Part shown: one piece after another, positions 28,401 through 40,918 of the stretch
How the letters are laid out: each line of letters opens with the position of its first letter
Numbering within the stretch: the stretch's first letter is position 1
Assembly (NCBI GenBank): GCA_013396755.1
Contig: VWZF01003190.1
Coordinates: 2,471,050-2,535,049, forward strand
Length of the DNA: 64,000 nt
From: Sclerurus mexicanus
Lineage: Eukaryota > Chordata > Aves > Passeriformes > Furnariidae
Reading direction: 5' to 3'
The notes under the pieces: model-generated
Seen by the model: only the letters and a program-made list of their open reading frames with translations
Told to the model about the DNA's origin: nothing
The model's database searches: none
Program-made: the position numbers and the translations under genes

Positions 28401-31400
28401 ATAGGAAACTATTTACAGAAGGAGTTGCTACTTGTAAATTTACTAGTGTTCTCAACAGTTTTTTCACTCTGCAGACTGTATCTTAATTTTTAAAATCAAG
28501 TGCTCCTGCAATATCTGTGTTCCTCAGTTTTATTTTCTTCCACTCTGCCAGGAAGATACAGTACCCATCCTATAATTGTGGCCTTGTCTAAATCTATATC
28601 TCTGGCAAATTCTCAGTGACTGTGCCAGTGCAGTTCCCTGTCAATACAAAAGCAAGACGTGTAACTTCCTCAAAAGCTTCAGAGCCACAGCTGGCTGATG
28701 CTTTCCAACTGCTGTGAGCCTCCGGTGGCATTCAGTCAAACACAGACAAAGCTGGCTGCAATTGTCTAGTTTGGTAGCTTTGCGTTGCTGGAGTTGCAGC
28801 CATCACTATGTAATCACAAACTTGGTCCGACCTTACATATGCTTATATATATAAAAGTAATTTTAGTGAGCATGTGTTGGGCGAAGAGAAAACCTGCCAT
28901 CTTCTCTGAGTTATTTTGCAGACTTCCTGTGGGACTTGCTCAGTGAAACTTGTAATTACTTCATTAATTAATCCTTGTGAGACTTAAAATATGCTACTGA
29001 TGTGGGTTTTTTGGGGCTTCTTTTTTGTAAGATCAATCTTGTGGAGAAAATAATGATAAAATGTACTTGGCATTTCAGTTTCCCATGTTGACCTGCCTCT
29101 TTAAGGATAAAATAAAGAGTGGAGAATTAGGAGTTTATAGCTCTGTATTGGAAATGGATAATGTGAAAGCAGAAGGAAAAAAATTCTGATTAGACATGCT
29201 AGAAGATTTTTTTTTTAGCAGCTGGTATTTAACAATGGAGAGTGATTATAGTTTCTGGCTAGATTTTTAAACATTACTAATGATTTTGGGCATTAGTGTT
29301 GTGAAGTTGCAACTTGCATGCATTTTAAAAGTTTGATTTTTCAGCAAAGAAAGAGTACAAAAGCAGCCAAAATGAAGATTCTTCAAATCACAAATTGTCT
29401 TAAAAAAGAGGGTACACTTATATAAACAGGATATTTGAACAAAACAGGAACAGGAGGATATTAAAAATTACAAAGCTTGAGATTGGAGCTTTCCTACTTT
29501 TCAGCTGTGAGCTTACAAAGTCCATGTTAGGAAGAAACTGTGACACGATGGCTTGAAAATTTCCACAGCTTCTCACATTCTTTTTCATTTCTTTGAGCTT
29601 GAAAGGTGCACAAAACACAATAACATTTAAAAGTACCAGTAAACTTTAAGAACAAAGAATTCTGTGTCAAAAGATATTCCTTTAATCCATATTTAATGTA
29701 ATTATGACTAACATGACATTTAGGATTTGATTGGATTGTTGTGTGCCTTAGAGACTGGAAAGCAAGCAAGTACTTCCCATCATTCTTAGCTACTGCATGA
29801 AACAAAACAAAGAAAAAAATGTTCCAGTAGTTTCTGGCAGGAGGATTTGGAATATGAATAGACATGCTCTTCTGTCACAGAAAAAAAATAAGGGACCACT
29901 CCTGAAATAAATGCTTGTGCACTGGCTCTGGATTTCTGACTGCAGGATTATATTGCTAGATTATGATGCTAAACAGTTTTATTAAGTTTTGAGGTATTTG
30001 AAAATGTGTGGCAGGAAAATAGTTCAAAATGATTGGGTAAAATTCAGTTTCTAAGCTAACATTCATGGCAACCTGGTGATAATGATGTTTGACTTTGTAT
30101 CTTAGTCTAATAATTTTGTGAGTGTTTTCCTTAATATTTATATATTTTTAACTAATAAATTAGCTAAAATCACTTGTGTTCTTGTGCACCAGATAATGAT
30201 GTATAACTTCATAGTGCCCTAGATTTCAGAAATTATATCTACATTCAGTAACCTGTCTTCATAGTTATCTTTTGTGGGCTTTTTGAGGAATAAGGATAAA
30301 TATGCAAATTTTGCTTTTACTTTATAGTTGCCTTATACTTTGTTGACAATACATGAATACGTAATGCCATTGTACCTTACTACTTAATTGGAGATGATTG
30401 ATAAGCAGCAGTGGCGCTAAGCTGTAAAATATCTCTCTTTTAGCCCTGGTCTCTTTAAGGTCACTCTTTGCTTCTAGTTATTTTGCATGCTAAATAACAT
30501 TTGCCTCCTTTCTAAGCTGTGTTCTTGTAATTTTCCTCTTCTTGAAATGACTACCAGTAACTATGATTCTGTTCTCTGAAACAGAGCAGAATCTCTCTTT
30601 GGTTAGAAACGGTAAGAAACAGAACCAAAGCCTTCTGTGCTTGGCAGCCGATGACATTTAGGGTGACTTCGGGAGCTGGTGATAGTACTTGTCCCTTTGC
30701 TCAGCCCCCCACTGCATCAACGCTGCAAGAACTGCTCAGGGGCAAAGCTTGCACTTCTCAGCTCTTTGTTACGTTTCCTGCTTTCTGTTTAATGTTTTGC
30801 ATCCATCTCCCTGGAGGAGAAACTACTTTCAGTTTCTACCTGCCCTGGAATATTTTCATTTTAAACAGCTTTATTTTAAAGGTGTTTTCCAAGTCTGTAA
30901 AGCATTCGCTATAGGGATAGGTGCTGAGATTGCTTGTCTTTGCACAGAAGAGATCGAGCTCTTCAGGTGCCCAACTCCTACCATTCTCCAGGCTCTTCAT
31001 TTGGAAAGTGAACCCAAAGTCCATAGAAATACCTGGAAATTAAGGTGTTTCTGAAAAAATGCTTTTCATATCTGAGCCACCTTTGCTGCCTCTGACAGGA
31101 AACCTCTACATCTGAGAAGAAAGGGAAGGAGGGAATCCTGTAGGATTGCAAATCCATGAGAAATATCAGCATGAGCAATTTGTGTCCATGACCAATGGAA
31201 CCTAGTTAAGGAGCAAAGGGAAGGAGGACTCCGGCTAAAAGAGGAACAGAAACAAAACACTAGATGTTGGGAGGCACTTAAGGCAAGGAGGGGCTCAGCC
31301 CTTAAAAAGTGCATTGGGGAACGGTGAGAAGGTGTGTGCCAAATGGTAGACAAATGTGAACAGGAGAAAGCAATATCAGAGGAGTAGAAATTGTGTAAAA

Positions 31401-34289
31401 ATGCAATTAAGGCAGTTACATGGCCTAATCATATTTTGCAGCTGAAAATATGTACTTTTGTAACATCACTTGTCTATGGTGAACAGTTCTTTTTTTGCTA
31501 TGATGACGTTCTATGGTTGCCAAAGGCAGGACAAACAATGCCTACATCACTTCTGCTCACACAAGATTCTTGGGTACTCCAAAACATTAATATTAAGGTT
31601 TTATGTGATTGTAAAAGGCTTATTTTATGGCTTTCTGATATAAGCAGTAAATTATTAAATCCTGGCTATGGACTTGTGGCATTAAGCTGTCAACAGCCAG
31701 CCTGACTCAACAGTACCTACAACTTGCACCATATTTCTCTGACCTTCCCTACATTTAAGATTTCTATGCTTGCTTGATACCCAGGGAAAACACTGCAGGA
31801 GTTTTTTGGCCCTTTTGCAGAAGAATTAGGTTATAGATATACTTAGTAAGTCTCTAATTTCTGTTGCTTATGTAAGACCTAGAAAAGATTCCCCTCTCTG
31901 TCCTGGAAACTCAAGGCATTCATGATCCAAATTTTATTTGTAAAGCTAAGTATACAGGGATGTATGTCAGATCGAGTTGAACAGAACCTGGTGTTGGTTA
32001 GCTTTTTTTCTAACAAATATCCAAGCAGCCTGAACCAATTTTAATCTGTCCTTCCACCTACTCCCCTACCCCATGCTGTGAAATTAACAGACTGAGCACT
32101 GGGAAAAACTCTTTTAGCTGAAACATGGAGAAGGTGGTGTGGGCCTCTGCAGCTTTCAAATAGCAACTGAAGAGCTCCAGGTGTGGTGTATTTAGTTGTT
32201 GTGGTCACCAGAGAAAGCAGATGTGGTTCCTGTCCTTTCCTGTCTGCTGCTTCTGCTTTGCAGGGATGGAAGGGAGCATCCAAGTGAGACAATGGTTGCT
32301 TTTTCTCAGTAGCAATGCTGACAGAAATGAATGTCAAAGGACAGGCTTGGAGTTGAACCTGGCAAGCTCTGGCAGTGTTTTGCCCTGGCAGGGAGTCAGG
32401 AATCTCTCATGGAAAGACACAAGTTCTGTTCTCTAAATATTATTCAAAAATCCCCAACAAAGTGTTGGTGGATCACATGGGTCTGGTTTTCTTCAAGGCA
32501 TTATTCCAGCCATGCAATTCAAAACACATTTTGAAATAGAAAGAAAGAGGAGAAATACATTAAAGATATTTAGAATTGGTCTGACCATTTTGCCATGTTT
32601 GAGATTTCTTTTAGTAAATTTCTGTATACAAATCCAATAAGAAAATCTACCTTTTTTCAGTTCTGAAGTTCAAGTAAGACTTCAGTAGTTCTTGTATCTT
32701 TTTCAGTCTGCCACTGGGAATTCAAAACAGAATTTGAAAAAAACCCCATCAAGCTCTTAGAGGGAACTGAAAAGTAGGAGTACAGTGTAGCAAGTTCAGA
32801 CATTAAAATGTGAGAGAATATAATATGCTGTGTGCAATGCAGCTGTGGTTAAATGCTGATTTGCACATTAAGACTAGATTAGCATCACTCAGATGTGACC
32901 TGCATATTGAGTAACTATCACAAGTATGGTACTATTGATGAAAAATGAAACTGCATGGTAGACTTCAGATCTAATATACCACCCTTTTGCATTTTTACAT
33001 TCTACAGAAGTGTAAAGGAAGAGCTATTACTTCTAAGTTTTTATAAAATGCATGTAATTTGGTTTCTTATAAGAGTTCAGTTTGATACACAGTATGTTTA
33101 TAAAATGGAATATAGTATTACCATAAAAGTGACTGTCTTTTAGCCACTTAAAGACACGAAATATTCATAGAAATGACTGTACAAATGTTGATTATTTCTA
33201 CTCAGAAAGCAGTCAAATCGATTTAAGGTGTTGTGGCTAACTTATCAAAGATTTTGTGTCTATAATGTCTGCATGACTTGACTTTGAACACTTTAAACTT
33301 CAAAAAGACCTTAGTATTGATAATTTGTCTGATTCACTTTCAAATAAAATGTCACTTGCATTTGACATGAAGGACATGTGCACGATGGCCCTGTAAGAAT
33401 TTTTTCATTAGTTCAGTGACAGGCTTTAGGATAATTATTTTCTGCAGCATTTCTCCAACATCTGACAATGTTCCTCTTTAGAGAAATTAAAAGGATGAGT
33501 GTCCTCACTGAAACCACACAGGAAGCAGAGGCACATCGAGTGCATGTTTATACCCCATGATTAAAGTGCAGTGTGCAGGTTGCATGTGTTTCTTTCCAGG
33601 AAAGGTTCCCTCCAGTGCTGTGCCCCAGTGGGCCAACATGCCACCTGCCCCAAGGGGTGCTGCCTCTGGATTTTGGCATATCTCACTGGTACTAAATGCC
33701 TGTGCTGCATGTGCTTAAGGGGTTAGTTCTGTAGCAGGGGTTTTGGACAGGCGGGAGGAGTTTTATAGGGAGAAGAAGGGGTTATCTGAGAATTGTGAAG
33801 GGCTGCTGGTAGGCATCAGGATGGTTCCCTGTGGGCTGCTCTCCCAGCCTTCACAGGCACTCTGATGTGCCTTCTCCAGCAACACCCATTATGGAAGACA
33901 ATTTTCAGCCCATGGAAAGGTAAAACAGTAACTTGTGCCTCTCTGAATGTGTGGTGGGGAAAAGTTCACTATGTTCTCATGGCAGATAGCACAGAGTTGC
34001 TTTCTCTATCAGGCTAGAATAATCTGTCCAATGATTCCAAACAGATCTTACAGCAAAATCAGATCTGTATCTAAAGTCTTCTAACAATGGGTAGATGTGT
34101 AGAAACACTGTACATGGATCAAGATGTCTACATGTGTGCAGTGTCTATATGCACATGTAGATAGTGGCAATCTCGTATTTGCTTTTTAAAAGTTATTATG
34201 TGAAGATAAATCTACAACCCTTATTTCGTAGATGGCATCAGTCTTGCTCAAGGATTTTGTTTTATCAGTTTTTGGTTTTATTTTGTGTG

Positions 34290-34302
34290 TTTTTTTTTTT
34301 TT
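34290..34302. repeat. Poly-T run (13)
   Basis: A homopolymer inside intron 2. Confidence 0.85.
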
Positions 34303-34786
34303 CATTCACTGCTGTCTAGTGATAGCAAGCTTTTCTGTAGTGACTCTGAGCTCAATGTCTGAAGGTGATACTGAGCTTCTGTTTAGACTTTGCAGACAGC
34401 AGTAGAAGGAAATCATATACCTCTGGTAACTGAATGGTAAACTGAAACGCAAAACCTCAGATTCTTGCAAAAGGCAATAAATAGACAAAATAACAACATG
34501 AGGGTTTTTTGAATTTTGGAGTTCTGAACACCTCTACACAAGCCAGTAAACTCAGTTAGGGAATCACACTGTAAGTCATGTAGACAGAAATTCAGATTTT
34601 CTGAGTGGAAATGTGTACCTTAGCCATCTGGTTATTCCATCATATATTAAGGTGAATCTACTAAGGGTGTGCTTTCTAAATCACACCTTGTAACAGAGAA
34701 GGAACATTCATTCCTGGTGTAATATAGATTTCTTGTGTATTTTGCTACAAGCTTGGAATAAAAACTCTGCTGCTGATTTAATTACT

Positions 34787-34825
34787 TACAAGTTAATATA
34801 CATATTATATATATATTAACTTGTA
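34787..34825. repeat. Perfect AT-rich inverted repeat (14-bp arms, 11-base spacer)
   Basis: The arms TACAAGTTAATATA and TATATTAACTTGTA are exact reverse complements around an AT-only-but-one spacer. It could form a hairpin or cruciform. It is too short to be called a transposon, and I see no target-site duplication. Confidence 0.85.
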
Positions 34826-36284
34826 CATAGAAGAATAGCATCTTAGTTACTTGAATCATGCTGTTAATAATAGCAAAGTATAGGTTCTTGAATAATTCTT
34901 TTTAGTACTGTCATAAATAATTCTGTTTCAAGCATACAGATTTATCATGTTGACAATGCTACTGAACAATTCAATTAAATATCACATGAAATTAGCAGTA
35001 AGGTTTCTGACAGTGTGTGAGACCTGTCTCATTTTCTCTATAATGACACAAAAAAATGGATGTTGCTCATTGTAAATGTCATGTTTTCTGCAGCGCAAAA
35101 TAATCTTTAAAGACATGTTGAAGAGACTACATAGTCTGGAGAACATACTAGCAATTGCTTTCATTTTTAATCATACTGCTTTTGCTGTTGCAGACTGTCA
35201 CCAAAGATCATCCATTGTTCTCCTTGCTTTTTTCACTTGTGTTTTGAATAGGTTACCACTAACATCTGAAGTTACTTCTCAGATCCTTGTCCACTGCTGC
35301 TGTGCAGCTTTTTTTGCAGCAGGCACAACAAACCAATACAACCACCCTTAGGTTTAACTTCACTGCCTCTCATTCAGCAATGGAGACTACAGCACCTTTA
35401 GTGATTCAATTTATAATGGATGAATGGGATAGAAATCAATCTGTATTTGACAGCTTTGTTAGCTCTACTATATTAGTATGCATTGTCAGTCAAACCTGGA
35501 TTTACTCTGTAGTTGTGCCTGCACCTGTGGTTTAATGAATCACTTTGTAGGGCTGATGCCCTCGTTAGCATAAACAGCAGGTAAAACTGATGCACCTAGC
35601 AAAGAGTTTTGTTGGGCAATGAATTGCCAAGTAAACATAATATCTCTGCAGTGCACATATGCACCATAACAATAATTTTGCCTTTAAAACTTTTGCTTCA
35701 ATAGCTACACAAATGGAATTAGTGGTAGTGAAATTGCTGCAGTTCAAGGAGTTATTCTATTCCTGTCTTCTAATTGGCTGCAATCAATTAAGCATGCAAA
35801 AAATTATACAAAGGTCAAGAAAGGAAGTAATTAGATTTTTTCAGACTTTATTTCCTGATATCTCCAAACTTTTATTGTAAAATTTATCTAGAATTCTGTA
35901 CTGATAAATAATCTTAATCATGCCAGTTTTATCAAAAAGCTTTTACATAGACAATGACTTTAAAACATGTATGTGGTTAAAAAACCTGTCAGCCCCTCTA
36001 AGTCATATTTCATGAGAGATTTCCGGCCACACCTATGTGCTAGTGGCTGATACTACTTATCTGCCCTGTGTCTGGAGTGGGGGAAGAGCTGACTGGGGTT
36101 TCTGTTGTCTAGGGGGATTCCTTGAGTCAGAGGTGTAAATCAGACCACTAAAATGCAAAACCAGAGCAACTGATGAAGTGTGTATAAAAAAGTTAAAATT
36201 CAGATTATTTCCTGGCACTGTAAGGAATACAATCCTCATGTTGAAATACGGTTTAATGATAACTCTTATGCAATATTTGCTTAC

Positions 36285-36347
36285 CAAGAATTGAGATCCA
36301 TTCATGCGCAGTTTTTCTACAACCACAGCAGCTTCAGGCATTCCAAA
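36285..36347 (-). CDS. Second coding exon, SAM domain core (residues 26-46)
   Basis: This is 63 bases, exactly 21 codons, in phase 0 at both ends. It reads FGMPEAAVVVEKLRM then NGSQFL. The acceptor has a clean pyrimidine tract ending in CACCTCAG and the donor is GTAAGC. The N-G-x-x-F-L motif (residues 41-46) corresponds to the D-G-x-x-F-L turn of SLP-76 and to the general SAM consensus, and the segment has the same length as its SLP-76 counterpart (21 residues). The reading frame stays open on both sides of the exon, so an ordinary ORF scan shows it only inside a longer artificial frame. It lies 4.5 kb downstream of the first coding exon and 25.3 kb upstream of the next. Confidence 0.78.
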
Positions 36348-39300
36348 CTGAGGTGAGAAAAAGATAGACTTATTACAATAGTATGAAGTTTGAGAAACTA
36401 ATTGCAAACAAACTAATACTTCCATGCTTAAATACTTAGGGTTGTGGAAATAGTTATACTATTTCACAGGGATAATTAGAAAAAGACTATTGGACAGAGT
36501 AACTATAATGCTTTGGCAGTGATTTTCATATGAGAAGTGAGACATGGGAGTACCTCTTTCTTAGGAAAAAAAAGATTAGAGGAGATAAGGGTCAAAAAAA
36601 TCTTGAATGGAGTAGACAAGATGAAATTATGAAGCAGCAAATGTAATATAGAAGAAGCAAGGAGCCCAGCAGAAATAAACTGTGGAACTTCAATTGCTAT
36701 GAGATAAGAGGAGGTCAGGATTAGAAACAGGTTAAAAGATACTTTGAGGCAAAACTTCATCAGTAGCCATATCATCATCCCACAGGGCTGTTTACCGACC
36801 TAGGTATGCACTGGTGGCTGCTTGACTTCAGCACCAGATATTTGGACTGTGTCGTGCATTTACCATGATGATAGGCACTGCTGGAAAGAATTCAGGTTCA
36901 GAAACAGGATTTCTTTTCTGTAATGTGGTTGTGGTGGTGTTTTTTAAGAAAGTTGGTGCTGACTGTGAATTGAAATGAAACAGGAATGTCCAGAAATATT
37001 ACTTCTCTAAATAGCACCACTACTAAATAATAATTTGAAAAGAAATGTGGACATGTCAGATTTCCTTTATTAAAAATCATGGAGCAGGGCTGAAGATTTC
37101 TTAAAAATCTCACTGTGTGTTAGGTGGTTTAGTCTGGCTTTTCAAAGAAATGACACTGTTATGCATGGAGAGTGGCAAAAAAACTTCATTTATGAACGTC
37201 GCACTGTTGAAATGAGTTTTAGTATTCATAATGGTTAGCTGAAGTGTCTGTAGTGGTAATGACCAACTCCAACACTAACAGAGAAATATTAGTGGAAATA
37301 AATTCTTCTCATAGATGTAATTATGTGGCTTTTTCAAGATAATTATTTATTACTAGACTACTTAAAACTGATCATGCTTAAACATTCAATGTGTATTTTA
37401 TCTACTTTTTGATATGGAAATTTCACATTTCAACAAACATTCAGACTGTTTTTTGGCTTAATAGCTGGTATGCCTGAATTTATAATTTTTTATACTATGA
37501 TTGGAAGAGTGCTGCTTATTTGCAATACAGAATAGACCACAATTCAATAGAGAGGGTTGATGTGTGTGTTGGACCAATGGGTGACTGTGGATTGTGTTAA
37601 TTGGGCATCAGTTGCACTGATATTGACACAAAGAATTAAGGCTATGCACACTTTCTGGGCGTGGCTTTTGCCCATCTGTAGTTATTGGCTCTATGCAGTT
37701 ATTGGCTCTGATGAGCCGCTTTTGAGCTTTGCCTTATGCTATTAATCAAGCATCTAACTTTTGTGTAAGGGAAAATTTGTTCTCTTTATTTGGTTAGCTC
37801 ATCAGGCAAGTGGATGTCTTGCTACTGGTGTTTAGTGATGACCATGGAATCTTTAATTTTGTTATGAATACATTAACTTTTCTTACAAATACGTTACGAT
37901 CAGTACTGAGGAGAGGACCAGACTATATGGTAAATGGAGGTTGAACTCTGACAATGCAACATGGAATATCTCAGGGTTGTTGCAATTATACCATAGACAC
38001 AAGATAACAGGGAAGTGCATCCACATGGCTAATGGGTTTCCATTACTATCTTTACTTATTTATGAGGAAAAAAGCAAAATCAATATGGTTAATTATTTTT
38101 TAGTAGTGATGTTATTGATTTTATACCAAATGCCTTTCATGAAGCTGGAAACACTTTGCAAAATGGCTAGTTAATAACGTCTGTATTTGTGACACACAAA
38201 TACCTATATAATTAAGACTTGTTAAGAAAATGCTAAAATTGCACTGTACATACACATTTTACATATATTTTATGGCAACATCAGTATACCTCTTCTAGAG
38301 AACCCAGCCTCAGTCTCGGCACATAAAAGCTGATATTACTTTCCTGAGCTGCTGTTTGATATATTATATTCTGTTCAGTGCTCAGTGCTTGTCTGCTAAA
38401 TTGTACACTTGTAGTACACAGTACTCCAAGCCTTCTCTGAACCCAGAATGACTTTTCATTTGAGCTGTTTTACAGCATTCTTTATTTTCCAAGTGCTTCA
38501 GAAACACTAATAACTGCTGAGACCACTCTGTGAGATGAAAATTTCATGAGTAAGAAAAGTTGAGGTGCATAAGGAAAAACCCATCTCATACAGTATCTAG
38601 TGTTTTTCAATGCCTAACTGCTACTGTTTAGATCTGTGAGATATACATGTATATTTGTATATTCAATATTTTACCATTTTTACCTTCTGAGTGACCCTCT
38701 GTGGTTGCAGCTCTCACCTCTCACTGCCACAGGTCAAGTTCTTGGGCAATATTTTTTTTTCTGGGTGACTTGCCTGTCTTTGGGTAAAAATATTGAGCTG
38801 GGACAGAAACTGATATTTCAAGACAGAATTAAATCAACATTGCTATTGCTCTCTCTTTTTCACCAAGCCCTGGCCTTGTGCACCTTACAATTTCTGTAAT
38901 GGCCAGAGTAGTGCATTAACCTGCAGGATTTTCTGCACTGACAGAGGCAGGTTTTTGTGAATGGAAGAGGTAAGATGTGAAGGAGCAATTACAGGCTATT
39001 GTGATGTGTATGTAAACGGTGAGAAATTCAGGTTACAAAGGTAATCCCAGTTCTGGCACATTTGAGTGCTTGTTTCTGTAACCTTGACAGCATTATTTTA
39101 GGGTTCACGCACATGTGTGGCCAGTGTCAGGGCAGGCAGATCCAGCACAGCCCCCAGTGTGTTGTCTGACTATGGACATGGTGGCAGTACCTGGTGCTGA
39201 GGCTCCCTGAGTACTGGCTGTGGGAGCTGACAGCTCTGTACACAGGCAAATGGCTGCTGCTGCCAGTGTAGAATGGGGGTTAGACTGTAGTAACTGGGTT

Positions 39301-40843
39301 ACTTGGCTGCTTTAATCAGTGATGAGAGTGTAGGCATAGGCATTAACAGCTTTTTATACAGTTGGTAGAGTCTTTCTTAAAAAGTATGAAGCCAGTAGTT
39401 ATGGCATGCCTGAAATTTCCCTGAAGGCCTCTGGGTTGTTGAACAATTGTTATTAACTTTGTCTTGTATTGTGCCATAGAATTGCAGAACTTCAAAACCA
39501 TTATAACTTCTATCAATTAGACTGATTTCTTTTAAGCTGAAAGGCTCTGAGCTAATTAAGCCTTTGAGTAGCTGTTCACAGTGATAAGTTCAGAGTTTAG
39601 CTGGTACGTTACCAATATGGTGTGAATTAATTCCTTGGAACAGGTTAGCTTTCCCAGTGTGGGGGTAGTGTTCCACCTGTGATACTGGGAAACTGTTTGT
39701 TGTTTTGTTGTGGTGTTTGTTTTCTTTTTTAATTGTACATCGATGAGCATGTATTTATATACAGGCAAAATGGAAAAGTAATAATACAAGATGAACATCT
39801 CAAGCTTTGCATGGCTACTTTTTGCATGGCTGCAAATGGAACTTTTGTAGAGAAACTTTATGGCATTATTATTTTCCTTTACAAAAATAGTATGCTTCTT
39901 CAGTTGAAAAGCATGAGACACTAATGACAAGAAATTCTCACTGTTGGTGTAAAGAAGGTATTGCAAAAGATTGGTGCTTCTACAGTTAGAATTAGGATAA
40001 ACACAAGACAGAAAAAAGTCTATTTATAACATTTTATAGAGAAACTTGCATAAAACCAAACAAAATGTGAATGTAAAATGAGACTATCTTATGGTAGTAA
40101 ATAGACTTTATAAATAGTTACAGGTAGAAGTCTAAAACTTGACTCATAGTATTCAGTAAGTTATAAGGAAAAACATGATGTCAAAAAAAGGCTGTATCAT
40201 GGAGGATATATTTTATTTATCTGAGAGGAGATTATTAAAGTAGTGAAAAATGTCTGAAAATGAGCTTAGAATTCTTTATGCAATTTGGGTTACTTTACAT
40301 ATACTAGAAAGGACATTGTAGAACTAGGGAATGTGCAAGTCAATAAAGGAATGATTCAAAAAAACCAAAAAAGCCCATTTGACAACTGCTGTGGGTATAT
40401 ATGCATTGAGAAGAAAAGACGAACAGTAGATTCTTATTGACAAACTGTAAACTTTAAAGCAATATTCAAATACAAAACCTAAACCTATTTTCTGTGAAGT
40501 GGTTATTTCTTCCCATCAGGAAATAAATTGGGGCATGAAATATCTTTTCTTTTATAAGAAATACCTCTGAGCAAATATTTTCTAGTATGATTTGTCTTGT
40601 AGGAGTTCTTAACTAGCACCTTCTACCATGAATTAGATTTCTATAGAAAACAGGAGAGTACAAAAAAACTCAAGTAGTATTAGTAGGTTCTTGGAGAAGA
40701 CAACTGGTGACCAATCTGTTTTCAGTAATAATAAATATTTGTGCTAGATATAGGGTAATATATCTGGTTTTCAAAGATCAATCCAGTAAGTTTCTTCTAG
40801 CTGAATATAGACTGAACTAAAATGTTAGATATATATAGAATAC
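36348..40843 (-). other. Intron 1 of the coding region (4.5 kb)
   Basis: It runs from donor GTATTC after the first coding exon to the CACCTCAG acceptor of the second. The content is AT-rich unique sequence with one 17-bp tandem duplication (37680-37713). No mobile element or RNA gene was seen. Confidence 0.6.
37680..37713. repeat. 17-bp tandem duplication
   Basis: Two adjacent copies begin AGTTATTGGCTCT and differ only in the last few bases (ATGC versus GATG). It lies in intron 1. Confidence 0.85.
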
Positions 40844-40918
40844 CTTTCTTAGGAGATCTGCAACTTGAATAGTTGTCCAGTTCTCAAATTCCTTCGGAAA
40901 TGGTAGTTTTGAGGCCAT
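40844..40918 (-). CDS. First coding exon, SLP-76-family protein (residues 1-25, start of SAM domain)
   Basis: The exon reads MASKLPFPKEF then ENWTTIQVADLLRK and ends exactly on a codon (phase 0) at a donor GTATTC. The start codon is in strong Kozak context: A at -3 and G at +4. W14 and the following A-D-L-L-R-K segment match the first helix of the SLP-76 SAM domain, where W, A-D and K occupy the same places. A good acceptor, a pyrimidine-rich tract ending in TAG, lies just 7 bases upstream of the ATG (AG at 40926-40927). The transcript therefore probably begins in a separate upstream 5'-UTR exon. A second possible acceptor ends at 40949. An overlapping minus-strand reading frame through 41049 is in another phase and looks like a shadow. 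Confidence 0.75.

Larger units (their letters stand above)
10985..36284 (-). other. Intron 2 (25.3 kb), interrupting the SAM domain
   Basis: This lies between a GTAAGC donor (exon 2) and a CTCTTTTCAG acceptor (exon 3). It contains no recognisable coding exon. Within it are an AT microsatellite (24146-24164), a CA run (22384-22397), a T run (34290-34302), a perfect AT-rich palindrome (34787-34825) and two plus-strand exon-like segments (13683-13767, 25396-25456), each listed separately. The 60-150-codon open frames, such as those around 13750-14650, look like chance frames without homology. Confidence 0.6.

Noticed and set aside
36057..36425. 122-codon minus-strand frame taken as a whole gene
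   Set aside because: Only the 63-base centre is bounded by splice sites and homologous to a SAM domain; the rest is intron read-through.
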